Below, in pieces: positions 14,990 through 22,412 of a stretch of 37,271 nucleotides of DNA (its first letter is position 1; each line of letters opens with the position of its first letter). The translations under genes and the position numbers were made by a program. The notes beneath the pieces are model-generated. The model ran no database searches, was not told the DNA's origin, and worked only from the letters and a program-made list of their open reading frames with translations. This DNA is from a virus: positions 1 through 37,271 of IMG/VR virus record IMGVR_UViG_3300036870_000026. One strand, given 5' to 3'.

Positions 14990-16798
14990 TTACCCGTCTC
15001 CCTTGACCCGTGTGAGAATCTTCGCGGCCAACCCCGCGAGGAGATCCTTATCATCGACTCCTGACAACTCCCGTGCGAACGATCTCACCTCGTCCTGATC
15101 AACGACGCGCTCCAACGCGGGGAGCTTGGTGAGCAGGATGCCGGCGAGCCGCTCGTCGATCGTGCCCTCGCAAACCGGGTAGACGATCTCGACGGAGCGC
15201 CGTTGCCCGAGGCGCGAGACGCGGCCTTCGGCTTGGATGATCTGGCCGGGCGTGGCCGGCAAGAGTGCCTGATAGAGCGCGTCGCTGTCTTGCAGGTTCA
15301 AGCCCTCACCCCAGGCGTCAGTGGTACCGATGAGGATCGCGGGGCCGGGCGCCGCCATGTAGCGGTCTTTCGTGGCGTCGCGCTCCTCCGCCAAGTGCCC
15401 GCCGTGGCCGCCGACGATGAGGGCGCCGGGCCACTTCGAGCGGCACTTCTCAAGAAGCTCGTCGCACTCCTTCCGGCGGCCGGTGAAGATGACGACCTTT
15501 TGCCCGTCGTCCACCCGCGCCTCGATCTGCCCGAGGAGCCAAGGCCGCTTCCGGGCGCAGGCTTCGAGGAGGAGCACCTCGCGGAGCGCGGTGGGATCGC
15601 CCGACTTCGCGGCGGCCCTGACCTCCTTCGTCATGCCCGACGCCACCTGAATGGCCGCGGGGAGGTAGACGACCGTGCGCCGCTTCGGCGGCAAGCCGGC
15701 ATTGGCCTCCTCGTGGCGAACCCGATGCGTCGAGACGTCGATCCGCACCTTCAACTCGTCGAGGTTGGTGGCGCCCGTGTCGTCCATCCCGCCGAACGTC
15801 TTCTCGACCGCGCCCGTGTAGCGTTTTGCCCAATCCCAATATTTCCCCCACTCATAGGGGTGCGCGAGATCGAGTTGCGCCCACAGATTGCGGACGCGAT
15901 CGCGGATCGGCGTCGCGGTCGTGAGCAGGCGTCGCGCCGCGATCGCCGACAGCCGCATGGCGCCCGCGGCGATGTTGTCGTTCAAGGTGAATTTCACCTT
16001 GGGTGGCGCGATCGGTTCGAGGGGCAAGGCAGTAGGGGAGGAGGGACTCGAACCCCCATCGGCGGATCCAAAGTCCGCGGTCCTGCCATTGGACGACTCC
16101 CCTAGATTCGATGATGCATCCTCTGCGGCGACGTCAACCGTCGCTGTCCACCGCTTCTTACTGCTCACCTTCTGCGATTCGTCGAAGACGACGCTCGGCT
16201 TCACCTTGTACCAATGCGACCACTCCTCGATCGCGGAGATCCATGCGGGCAGGATCTCGTAGGAGAGGATCACGAACTTCGCGTCGCCGAGTCGATGCGG
16301 CTTCTCACCTTCGAGCACGCTTGGCTCGACGAAAGTGATCCTCTTCACCTCCCCAGCCCACTGGTATTTGACCGCGGCCTTCGTGACCACAACGACGCGG
16401 CCAAGGCCGGCGAGCGCCCAAATGATCGCGGCGATAGTTTTCCCCGAGCCCGCCGCCCAGCAAAAAAGCCCCGAGCCGTTCGGCCAGGTGAGCGACTCCC
16501 CGATCCCTTGGAACTGCCACGGCATGAGGTAATCGGGGAACTTCCCGAGGCCGGCGACCTCAGGCCGCAGGAGCGCGACGGCGTGTGTCGCATCCTTGAT
16601 CCGATCGCGGATTGGGTCTTCGGGGAGGAGCACCTCGAAGCGAGTGCCGCGTCCAACGAGCCGGTCACGGACGAGCGAGGCGGCGTTCTCGGGCGCCGTG
16701 ATCTTCCTCGACCATGCCCGCACAGCCGGTAACTCCTCGAAGACCGCGATGCCGCGGTCGTCGAGTGAATCGTGGAGCTTGAAGATCCAACGCGCCAC
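14990..16798 (-). CDS. SNF2-family DNA helicase/ATPase with an in-frame tRNA gene inside
   Basis: The product has 602 residues. The GTG at 16798 overlaps the stop of the upstream gene (TAGTG) and follows GGGGG. Motif I is AAGSGKT (115-121), motif II DESQ (206-209, usually DEAH/DESH), motif III TATP (294-297), and the C-terminal lobe has VVIFTGRRKECDELL, GTTDAWGEGLNLQDSD (motif V) and EGRVSRLGQRRSVEIVYPV (motif VI). All core motifs of an SF2/SNF2 ATPase are present. About residues 232-256, between motifs II and III, are encoded by a complete tRNA-Gln gene read on the same strand. SNF2 helicases of this size are common in phage replication modules. Confidence 0.88.
   Translation of the reverse strand: MARWIFKLHDSLDDRGIAVFEELPAVRAWSRKITAPENAASLVRDRLVGRGTRFEVLLPEDPIRDRIKDATHAVALLRPEVAGLGKFPDYLMPWQFQGIGESLTWPNGSGLFCWAAGSGKTIAAIIWALAGLGRVVVVTKAAVKYQWAGEVKRITFVEPSVLEGEKPHRLGDAKFVILSYEILPAWISAIEEWSHWYKVKPSVVFDESQKVSSKKRWTATVDVAAEDASSNLGESSNGRTADFGSADGGSSPSSPTALPLEPIAPPKVKFTLNDNIAAGAMRLSAIAARRLLTTATPIRDRVRNLWAQLDLAHPYEWGKYWDWAKRYTGAVEKTFGGMDDTGATNLDELKVRIDVSTHRVRHEEANAGLPPKRRTVVYLPAAIQVASGMTKEVRAAAKSGDPTALREVLLLEACARKRPWLLGQIEARVDDGQKVVIFTGRRKECDELLEKCRSKWPGALIVGGHGGHLAEERDATKDRYMAAPGPAILIGTTDAWGEGLNLQDSDALYQALLPATPGQIIQAEGRVSRLGQRRSVEIVYPVCEGTIDERLAGILLTKLPALERVVDQDEVRSFARELSGVDDKDLLAGLAAKILTRVKGDG
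16033..16103 (-). tRNA. tRNA-Gln(UUG)
   Basis: The leftward strand folds into a complete cloverleaf of 71 nt. The acceptor arm AGGGGAG pairs with CTCCCCT. The D arm has GTCC/GGAC, the anticodon stem GCGGA/TCCGC, and the anticodon loop CTTTGGA gives TTG, so glutamine (CAA). The variable region has 5 nt and the T arm GGGGG/CCCTC has one G-U pair around TTCGAGT. No CCA is encoded. It lies inside the SNF2 helicase ORF in the same orientation, where it reads as SSNGRTADFGSADGG. Confidence 0.95.
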
Positions 16799-17022
16799 TA
16801 CGCACCCCCGAGGCACGCCGGATCGCCACAGGGGCAACACGCAGCCCCACGGATCGCGTCCGCGGGCGCCTCCTCGGCCGGCAGGGCGGAGAGGGCGGAG
16901 AGGGCGCGATCCACCCTGTCGCCCTCCGCAACGGACAGCGCGTTCCCGTGCAAATAGGCATCCCACAGAGTACGGATCGCCCACGCTGCCTCCAGCGCGG
17001 CCTGGCGCGCGGGGCTAGTCAT
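16798..17022 (-). CDS. Small hypothetical protein with Cys-rich C-terminus
   Basis: The product has 74 residues. It has a helical N-terminal half (AALEAAWAIRTLWDAYLHG) and a tail with CCPCGDPAC. Start and stop overlap with neighbours. The first residues (MTSPARQAA) repeat the start of the next upstream protein (MTPARQAA), so the two starts share a DNA repeat of about 20 bases. No family recognised. Confidence 0.45.
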   Translation of the reverse strand: MTSPARQAALEAAWAIRTLWDAYLHGNALSVAEGDRVDRALSALSALPAEEAPADAIRGAACCPCGDPACLGGA

Positions 17023-17218
17023 CTTCTCCTCCTTCGACTGGAATGAGTGCCCGAACGAGCGCGGTCGGCGTCCGAAAACGGGCGAAGCTGCCGAGTTCCC
17101 GCCACCGTAGGCAGCGGATGCAGACCTCGGTGGCGAACGATCCCCAGCGGGCCGGAACCCTGGGGCCCTGAACGGTCTGCCGATGACGGCATGGCGCGGC
17201 CTGGCGCGCGGGGGTCAT
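17015..17218 (-). CDS. Small hypothetical protein with CxxC
   Basis: The product has 67 residues, with an ATGA overlap with the preceding gene and an 8-base overlap with the next. It is basic, with one ICRC-like VCIRCLRW pair and an acidic end (EGGEDD) that forms the ribosome site of the next gene. Function unknown. Confidence 0.4.
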   Translation of the reverse strand: MTPARQAAPCRHRQTVQGPRVPARWGSFATEVCIRCLRWRELGSFARFRTPTALVRALIPVEGGEDD

Positions 17219-17400
17219 GGACGGGCTCCCTTGCGCTTACGGGCCGCCTTCTGGATCTCGCTGCGGGCACGTCCAGTCGGCACGCCGATGGAGTAGCAGG
17301 CGGGGCACTCGGGCTGTTCCTTGAGGCCAGGACCAACCCACCAGATCCGTCCGCATGACACGCACTTCACTTCCGCTTCGACGATTCTCGGGCCGTTCAT
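17215..17400 (-). CDS. Small zinc-ribbon protein
   Basis: The product has 61 residues; the ATG at 17400 overlaps the previous stop (ATGA). KCVSCGRIWW...PECPACYS has two well-spaced CxxC pairs, a typical zinc ribbon, followed by a basic tail (ARSEIQKAARKRKGARP). It could bind nucleic acid or a host polymerase. Confidence 0.5.
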   Translation of the reverse strand: MNGPRIVEAEVKCVSCGRIWWVGPGLKEQPECPACYSIGVPTGRARSEIQKAARKRKGARP

Positions 17401-17723
17401 GGCTCTCCCCTGTCCGGCGCCGAGGGGGCGGGCTCGTAGGTCGCCACGAAGATATCGGGCTTGCACGGGTAGAACTCGCCCTTGACGCCCCGGATGATCC
17501 AGTCGCCGGGCTGAGCGGTCATGTCGCCCTCCAAGGTCGGAATCACCAACACGTCGGGACCGTACACGCCGTCAGGCCGAATCGGCGCCGCACCCCATGT
17601 CCGGCGCCACTTGCTCGCGTCCCAATCGGATGGCCACGGGTTGACGCAGGCATTGGTCCTCTCGTCTGAGAACCCGAGGAACTGCACCGCTTCGATCACC
17701 ACCGGCTTCTTGCGGAACTTCAT
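17397..17723 (-). CDS. Conserved phage protein (MKFRKKPVVIEA family)
   Basis: The product has 108 residues. It begins MKFRKKPVVIEAVQFLG and contains TAQPGDWIIRGVKGEFYPC followed by KPDIFVATYEPA, which are the two diagnostic segments of a widespread small phage protein of unknown function. The family is found in the genomes of many unrelated tailed phages. ATGA overlaps on both sides. Confidence 0.75.
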   Translation of the reverse strand: MKFRKKPVVIEAVQFLGFSDERTNACVNPWPSDWDASKWRRTWGAAPIRPDGVYGPDVLVIPTLEGDMTAQPGDWIIRGVKGEFYPCKPDIFVATYEPAPSAPDRGEP

Positions 17724-18730
17724 GTCTTGTCTCCCTTCCCGGACTGCGGCGCGCGCCCGGGTTCATCGTCTGATCCGAAGTGTGGCCCGGCATGCCCTTC
17801 GGGAAGTGAGCATGGCTCCCCTTCAAACCCATCCGGGGGCTCCAGGCCGCAAAGCACCTGCTCACACTCCCAGTCGTCTCCATCTCCCTGCATGTCCGCG
17901 AGCATCTCATTGAGCGCGGCCTCGTCACCCTGCGCCGCCGTCCCCGTGGCCTCGGGAGAGCGCGGGGCGCACGCGCGGATGATGGCGCTTCGGTCGTGAC
18001 CTGGCTCCCCGGGCTTCGTGCTCACTCCTGGGCCACTCATGTAGAAGTCGCGCCTGGCGCTGGCTTCCTCGTAGGTGGCGAACCGCTGCTTGCCGTCCTC
18101 TCGGCCGCAGCAGATGAACGTGACCTCCCAGCGGTCCTGGCACTTCGGACAGGGCCACTCATGCGACCCGTCCGCAGGGTTCACGGCGAAGGCCCGGGTG
18201 ACGATGCCCTCTCCGTTGCACTCGTCGCAGTCCTCGGGCGCCGCCGTCTCCGTCGTGGAGGGGGCCGCGCACACCGAGCATCCAGGCATCGCGCAATCGC
18301 CAGCGGGGTGGGGCGGCGTCGTGGAGGGGGCGCGCGGCGCGGCATCTTCTTCGTGAGGGCCGTGGGGCACGTTCACGCCAGGGCAAAACTCGCAATGCGC
18401 GTCCACGCGCGGCGGCTCTGCGGGAGCGCGGGGCGCGGCGGGGATCTGGCGCAGCAACGTATTCAGCATCGCGGCGCATTCCTCCTCGTTGTCGAGGCGA
18501 GCGCCACCACCGACGATGGCTCGGCCGCTCTTGTTCTCGGGGTAGTCAACCACACAGAACTGCCAGCCCCGCGTCCCCTCCTCCACGGGCAGCGCCGCGT
18601 TGCACGGCGCATAGCCGATCGCGAACTGGCCTGCCGGGACGACGCCCGATCCTTGACATGCACAGGTAGCCGGGTGCCCAACTCGACGCGCTTCCTTCGA
18701 CGCTTGGAGTCTCTTCTCGATCTCGGTCAC
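17720..18730 (-). CDS. Hypothetical protein with several Cys clusters and low-complexity linkers
   Basis: The product has 336 residues. GTG 18730 is chosen because it overlaps the lipoprotein stop (GTGA) and has GAGGAAGCC in front; the longer open frame upstream has no support. Cys-rich segments (TCACQGSG; DCDECNGEGIV...PCPKC) resemble DnaJ-type zinc repeats, separated by Pro/Ala-rich linkers (APRAPAEPPRVD). A central region (WQFCVVDYPENKSGRAIVG) is more ordered. No family recognised. Its length and composition suggest a mosaic of short modules. Confidence 0.5.
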   Translation of the reverse strand: MTEIEKRLQASKEARRVGHPATCACQGSGVVPAGQFAIGYAPCNAALPVEEGTRGWQFCVVDYPENKSGRAIVGGGARLDNEEECAAMLNTLLRQIPAAPRAPAEPPRVDAHCEFCPGVNVPHGPHEEDAAPRAPSTTPPHPAGDCAMPGCSVCAAPSTTETAAPEDCDECNGEGIVTRAFAVNPADGSHEWPCPKCQDRWEVTFICCGREDGKQRFATYEEASARRDFYMSGPGVSTKPGEPGHDRSAIIRACAPRSPEATGTAAQGDEAALNEMLADMQGDGDDWECEQVLCGLEPPDGFEGEPCSLPEGHAGPHFGSDDEPGRAPQSGKGDKT

Positions 18731-18948
18731 GGCTTCCTCGATGGAGGGCACTCTTCCGTGCATACCTTGACGTCGCACTCGCAGGACGTGCCGATGATGC
18801 CCTCGCCTGGACGACACATAGAGACCGCGTAGGGCTTGCAGCGTGTGATGCAGACCTCGCACGTCTCCGCGCAGCCAGTGAGAAGTAAGACAGCGAGAAG
18901 GATGATCAAGACGATCGAAAGCAACAGACGAGCGTGGATCTCTCTCAT
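18727..18948 (-). CDS. Cys-rich exported lipoprotein
   Basis: The product has 73 residues from an ATG at 18948 (GGAGACC upstream). The N-terminal RLLLSIVLIILLAVLLLTGC is a lipoprotein signal with LLTGC lipobox, so the mature protein would start at Cys26. The short mature part holds many more Cys (CEVCITRC, CECDVKVCTEEC) and may be disulfide-bonded. It is the first gene of the leftward arm. Such small lipoproteins in phages can act as spanin or superinfection exclusion factors; no evidence decides between them. Confidence 0.6.
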   Translation of the reverse strand: MREIHARLLLSIVLIILLAVLLLTGCAETCEVCITRCKPYAVSMCRPGEGIIGTSCECDVKVCTEECPPSRKP

Positions 18949-18981
18949 GGACGTGGTCTCCTCGTGCTACCCGTGGCCGGC

Positions 18982-19011
18982 ACGCTAGACGAAAGTGGCA
19001 CACCTCGTCAA
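18982..19011 (-). promoter_or_regulatory. Putative promoter of the leftward arm
   Basis: Leftward TTGACG (19011-19006), 18-base spacer, TAGCGT (18987-18982), about 34 bases before the lipoprotein start. It matches the window's shared TTGnCn / TAGnnT pattern. Confidence 0.45.
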
Positions 19012-19048
19012 GTTGCTGGCGCTTCGCTCGCGCGACGGCCACGAAATC

Positions 19049-19104
19049 TTGCCGGAAAACCGGCACGGGAGTAGTCTCCCGCACCTCGGGCGTTACGGGC
19101 GCCC
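19049..19104 (+). promoter_or_regulatory. Rightward promoter with three tandem hairpins before the rep gene
   Basis: TTGCCG (19049-19054), 17-base spacer and TAGTCT (19072-19077) form a promoter pointing to the rep gene. Three dyads overlap or follow it: TGCCGG/CCGGCA (19050-19065, loop AAAA), CGGGAG/CTCCCG (19066-19081, loop TAGT) and GGGCG/CGCCC (19088-19104). The -35 lies in the first arm and the -10 starts in the loop of the second, a layout that suggests operator sites or antisense/attenuation control of rep expression. The rest of the 18949-19120 gap holds only the leftward promoter and the rep ribosome site. Confidence 0.5.
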
Positions 19105-19120
19105 TTGTCGGGGAGAGCGC

Positions 19121-20674
19121 GTGGCCGATGAACTGCCGTGGGAGCCTGACCTCCTAAGCCGAATCCATCAACCAACGCCGCAACAGGTTACGGCCACCCG
19201 CGATCCCGTCCCCTTCATCTGGGAGAGCCGAATCCCAGCGGAAAAGGTGTCGATCTTCTCGGGGGCTGGCGGCTCGGGGAAGTCTAGCCTCCTCGTCGGG
19301 CTCGTGCTCGCGCGAGCCTGTGGCCGGCGCTTCCTGGGGAAGCTCACCCGACCGGGCGCGACGCTCGTCGTCTCCGCGGAAGACGCGGTCATCGACTACA
19401 TGCGGAAGGTGGACGCCTGGCGCGAGGTCTACCGCGACCTCGACCCCGTCGCCATCGCGCGGAACCTCCAGATCCTTCCGCTCGTCGGCGAAGACTTCCG
19501 GCTCGTGGGCGGCCGTTACGGCGGGTGTTACGTCGAGCGGGAACGGGTGGATCGGCTCTCCGTCGCGGCGCGGGCCATGAACCCGAGGCCCGACCTCATC
19601 ATCTTGGAGACGGCGAGCCGCTTCGGGGTGGGGGACGAGAATTCCAACGAGTCGGCGGCGGCCCTGATCGCCGCGTGCGAGAGGCTTTCCAGCAACGCGC
19701 AGGCCGCAGTGACGCTCGTCGCCCACGTCGGGAAGGCCGCCGCGAGAGAGCAAACCGTGGACGCCTACTCGGCCCGCGGCGCCTCTGCCTTCACCGACAA
19801 CGCGAGGTCCGCCCTCGTGCTCGGCACCATTTCACCCGACCGCGCGAAGCGGCTCGCGCTCACGGCCGACGAGGCGCGGGACCTCCTGATCGTGGCCTGC
19901 CCGAAGGCGAACCTCGCCGGCCGCTCCGCTGACATCGTGGTCGAGCGGGTCGAGACCGTCCACGGGCTCGTCCTGCGGCCCTTCGAGGGCGGCGGGATGA
20001 CCATGGAGGATCGGGTCACGGCCGGGCGCGTGGCGGCGATGGCGAAGCGGGAGGAGCGCGGCCGGCTCCTGCGAGCCCTTGTGCTCGACCTGACCCAAGC
20101 GGGGACAGTGGTGACCCCTCGGTTGCTCCGCGACGAGCAAAGGGTGGCGCTGCGGAATATTCCCGTCCGGGAAATTCCCGAGGTCGTCGAGCAAGCCGTA
20201 GCCGACGGATGGCTCGCCGTGGGGGACATCGCGAAGAAGGGCGGCGGCAAGATCCTCCTCCCGGGCTCGGGAAAGCGTGATCAAGTGGGATCAAGTGGGA
20301 TCGCGTTACCACTTGAGGTCGGATCCCACTATAAAAATGCGGAATCACAAGGGAATGGCGAAGTGGGATCAAGTGGTGTCAGACGACAGAGTGATCCCCA
20401 CTCTCAAGTGGGATCACAGTCTCTTTCTCTTAAGGAAACCACTTCCGATGTTACCACTTCGTTTCCCAGTGAGATCAACGCTTTAGGCCAGAATGGCGTC
20501 CGAAGTGGTAACACGGGCTCTGTTACCACTTCCACGGTTGCCTCGAACGGATTATTTCCGAATATTCCGCCGGGCGGGAACGGCGTCCCGAAAATTCCCC
20601 CGAATAATTCCCCGGCGGAGCCCGAAAATAAATCCCCGAATATTCCGGCGGCGAACGTCCCGCCGTGGGCCTAA
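19121..20674 (+). CDS. RepA/DnaB-type replicative ATPase with iteron-bearing C-terminal region
   Basis: The product has 517 residues. GTG 19121 is preferred because GGGGAGAG lies directly upstream; a longer frame from 18995 would cross the promoter region. Walker A is GAGGSGKSS (48-56), Walker B RPDLIILETAS (about 156-166), with AAA_25/RepA-type features (VVSAEDAVIDYMRKVDAW, VTLVAHVGKAA). This fits hexameric RepA-like helicases or helicase-loading ATPases. Residues 388-471 are a low-complexity linker encoded by the iteron array, and the tail is Asn/Pro-rich (NIPPGGNGVPKIPPNNSP). As in lambda O, the origin may lie within the gene of its own initiator. Confidence 0.8.
   Translation: MADELPWEPDLLSRIHQPTPQQVTATRDPVPFIWESRIPAEKVSIFSGAGGSGKSSLLVGLVLARACGRRFLGKLTRPGATLVVSAEDAVIDYMRKVDAWREVYRDLDPVAIARNLQILPLVGEDFRLVGGRYGGCYVERERVDRLSVAARAMNPRPDLIILETASRFGVGDENSNESAAALIAACERLSSNAQAAVTLVAHVGKAAAREQTVDAYSARGASAFTDNARSALVLGTISPDRAKRLALTADEARDLLIVACPKANLAGRSADIVVERVETVHGLVLRPFEGGGMTMEDRVTAGRVAAMAKREERGRLLRALVLDLTQAGTVVTPRLLRDEQRVALRNIPVREIPEVVEQAVADGWLAVGDIAKKGGGKILLPGSGKRDQVGSSGIALPLEVGSHYKNAESQGNGEVGSSGVRRQSDPHSQVGSQSLSLKETTSDVTTSFPSEINALGQNGVRSGNTGSVTTSTVASNGLFPNIPPGGNGVPKIPPNNSPAEPENKSPNIPAANVPPWA
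20283..20531 (+). repeat. Iteron array: ten AAGTGG cores in both orientations, inside the rep gene
   Basis: Forward cores begin at 20283, 20293, 20361, 20371, 20406 and 20503; reverse cores (CCACTT) at 20309, 20439, 20454 and 20526. Two longer forms recur: AAGTGGGATC (20283, 20293, 20361, 20406) and AAGTGGTAAC (20503 and, reversed, 20309, 20454, 20526). Ten hits to one hexamer in 249 bases is far above chance. This is probably a replication initiator-binding region. Confidence 0.8.
20551..20656 (+). repeat. AT-rich palindromic repeats next to the iterons
   Basis: CCGAATATTCCG(C)CGG-type units recur near 20558 and 20636, with a related CCCGAATAATTCCCCGGCGG between them; the palindrome GGAATATTCC also occurs earlier at 20154-20163. 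The block is clearly more AT-rich than its surroundings and could be an unwinding element of an origin. Confidence 0.5.
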
Positions 20675-20738
20675 GTTGAGAGGGACGCCCTCGAACGGCT
20701 AAGTTGCGGGTGGGGCGCCCCTGCGGTAGAGGGTCCCG

Positions 20739-21059
20739 GTGGCCCAACGCCCCCGCCGCCTCGTGCAACTCAACCTCTCCGACGAGCGGTGGGACGGCGT
20801 CTGCCGCTTCGCGGCCGAGGCGTACCCGGGTCAGCCCCTCGCCTTCGGCATCCGTGAGATCCTTCTCCTGGCAAGCGGCCTCGATCCCCCCGAGGCGGCG
20901 GCGATCGCCGCGCGCCAAGCGGCCTACACCACCATGACGAACATGCTGCGGCAACGGGTGCTCTCCGCGCTCGGGCCGCTCTTGGATACGCTGCAAGGTG
21001 AAGCGGCACGGGCCGCGATCACAGCCCCGTCAGATCACGTCGAGGAGAAAGCCGCATGA
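20739..21059 (+). CDS. Small hypothetical protein
   Basis: The product has 106 residues from a GTG at 20739 and ends in an ATGA overlap with the next gene. LVQLNLSDERWDGVCRFAAEAYPGQP followed by helices may form a small DNA-binding or dimerisation domain (ribbon-helix-helix-like start), but no family is recognised. It directly follows rep, so a replication or copy-control role is possible. Confidence 0.5.
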   Translation: MAQRPRRLVQLNLSDERWDGVCRFAAEAYPGQPLAFGIREILLLASGLDPPEAAAIAARQAAYTTMTNMLRQRVLSALGPLLDTLQGEAARAAITAPSDHVEEKAA

Positions 21060-21640
21060 AGAACTTGGGCGAGACGATCTCGATCGGGCACGGCGCCCGC
21101 GAGGAAGACGGCACCAAGCTCGAACCCGAGTTGCAGCCTGTGATCCGACGCATCGAGAGCGAGTCAGGTGTCAGCCTCGGGAACGATCATGTCGGCACGC
21201 CGATCGGGCGCTCCCTCCCGCTTCGGATCGTCTCCGAGATGCCAGCGATCGAAGCCGCCGAGGTGATGTCCCGACGCTGCGAACTGTGCGCGCACTTCCG
21301 CACCGATCTCTGGCCGTCGATGCAACGCGAGTTCGAGTCCACGCACGAAGGCCGCGTCGAGATGGACAAGATCCGCGGCCACCTCCTCGGCCTCGGCGCC
21401 AACGTCATCCCGTCCATGATCAACGGAGAGGAGATTCACGACGTCGAGCACGCCCTTTCGCGCATGGGCGTCTGTGACGCTCTCTCGACGAAGGAGCGGC
21501 CGATCATCCCGCTCCCCGAGTCATGCTGCCCCGAGGGCTACGAAGACACCTTCCAACCCAAGGCCGGCGGCACCGCGCGCCGCGCCGTGACCAGTATCCG
21601 CGATCGGATCCTCAAGGCCGCCTCGCGGCGCTTCCGGTAA
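21056..21640 (+). CDS. Hypothetical protein with CELC motif
   Basis: The product has 194 residues. The N-terminal third is disordered and acidic; the middle (MSRRCELCAHFRTDLW) has a CxxC and further Cys occur later (GVCDALS, ESCCPEG), a spacing that could bind metal. The end is Arg-rich. No family recognised. Overlaps the preceding gene by ATGA. Confidence 0.5.
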   Translation: MKNLGETISIGHGAREEDGTKLEPELQPVIRRIESESGVSLGNDHVGTPIGRSLPLRIVSEMPAIEAAEVMSRRCELCAHFRTDLWPSMQREFESTHEGRVEMDKIRGHLLGLGANVIPSMINGEEIHDVEHALSRMGVCDALSTKERPIIPLPESCCPEGYEDTFQPKAGGTARRAVTSIRDRILKAASRRFR

Positions 21641-21676
21641 CCGGAAGATCCCCCGCAGTCGAAAGGAGCATCGTCC

Positions 21677-22015
21677 ATGGCCGATCCCACCTCCGTCACC
21701 AACCCGCTCGCCCCCGGCGGCACTACCTCCGAGGGCGCCGGCTCCAAGGTCGTCGTCATCATCGCCTCGGTGATCGCCGCGCTCGGCACCATCACCACCG
21801 TTCTGGAGTCCGTCTCCGCCGTGGTCCCCGCCTCGACCAAGGGCCTCGGGCTGTGGCTCGCCATCGGCGGCGCGGTCGTCGCCGGCCTCACGCAGATCGC
21901 GTACACGGTCCAGCGCGGGCTGATCAAGGTCGCCGCGATCAAGGCCGGCGGCGCAGTTCCCCCCGATCCGACGCCGGCCGCCGCCTCGACCGCCGCCGCC
22001 AACCTCGGGAAGTAG
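21677..22015 (+). CDS. Holin-like membrane protein
   Basis: The product has 112 residues, with GAAAGGAGCATCGTCC before the ATG. A polar N-terminus is followed by two hydrophobic spans (VVVIIASVIAALGTITTVL and GLWLAIGGAVVAGLTQIAY) and a polar Pro/Ala-rich tail. Size and layout match class II or phage-type holins. It abuts the exported protein gene, a common lysis cassette arrangement, but no endolysin is recognised next to it. Confidence 0.5.
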   Translation: MADPTSVTNPLAPGGTTSEGAGSKVVVIIASVIAALGTITTVLESVSAVVPASTKGLGLWLAIGGAVVAGLTQIAYTVQRGLIKVAAIKAGGAVPPDPTPAAASTAAANLGK

Positions 22016-22408
22016 ATGCGCCGCGCCCTCGCCGCCTTGGCGGCCTCCCTCCTCCTCTCCGCTCCCGCGGCGAGGGCCGGCGATTCGCTCCTGCCGACGA
22101 CCGTCCCCCCTCCCATCGCCGTCATCACCGTCCCCCCGAAGCCCGCCCCCGACCGCTACATCGAGGTCCCCTGGCGGAACCCCGACGGCACCATGATCGA
22201 CGGGTGGTGGTACTCCTCTCCCCAGGTGACCCGCATCGACGCGCGAATCCGCTACCTCGAAACGGCGGCGGCGAAGGAGTGCGTCGATCAGCAAGTGGCC
22301 GCCGCGAAGGCGACCGGACCGTGGGTGAAGGTCATCGGCGGCGTGCTCGCCGGGGCCGCCATCGGCTACTGCGCCGCTGCCCCGAAGCACTGCGGCATCA
22401 CAAAGTAG
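22016..22408 (+). CDS. Exported protein with C-terminal hydrophobic segment
   Basis: The product has 130 residues; the ATG directly follows the holin-like gene stop. A Sec signal peptide with an AxA site is clear (LAALAASLLLSAPAARA). The mature part is Pro-rich, then a helix (RIRYLETAAAKECVDQQVAAAK) and a short hydrophobic stretch (VIGGVLAGAAIGYCAAA). A spanin-like role is possible by position. No family recognised. Confidence 0.55.
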   Translation: MRRALAALAASLLLSAPAARAGDSLLPTTVPPPIAVITVPPKPAPDRYIEVPWRNPDGTMIDGWWYSSPQVTRIDARIRYLETAAAKECVDQQVAAAKATGPWVKVIGGVLAGAAIGYCAAAPKHCGITK

Positions 22409-22412
22409 CGCC

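Noticed and set aside
18995-19120. Longer N-terminus for the Rep protein
   Set aside because: It would translate the promoter and hairpins, has no ribosome site, and the GTG at 19121 has GGGGAGAG.
20703-20736. Possible promoter TTGCGG/TAGAGG at 17 bases
   Set aside because: The -10 would lie only a few bases before the GTG start, leaving no leader, and the match is weak.
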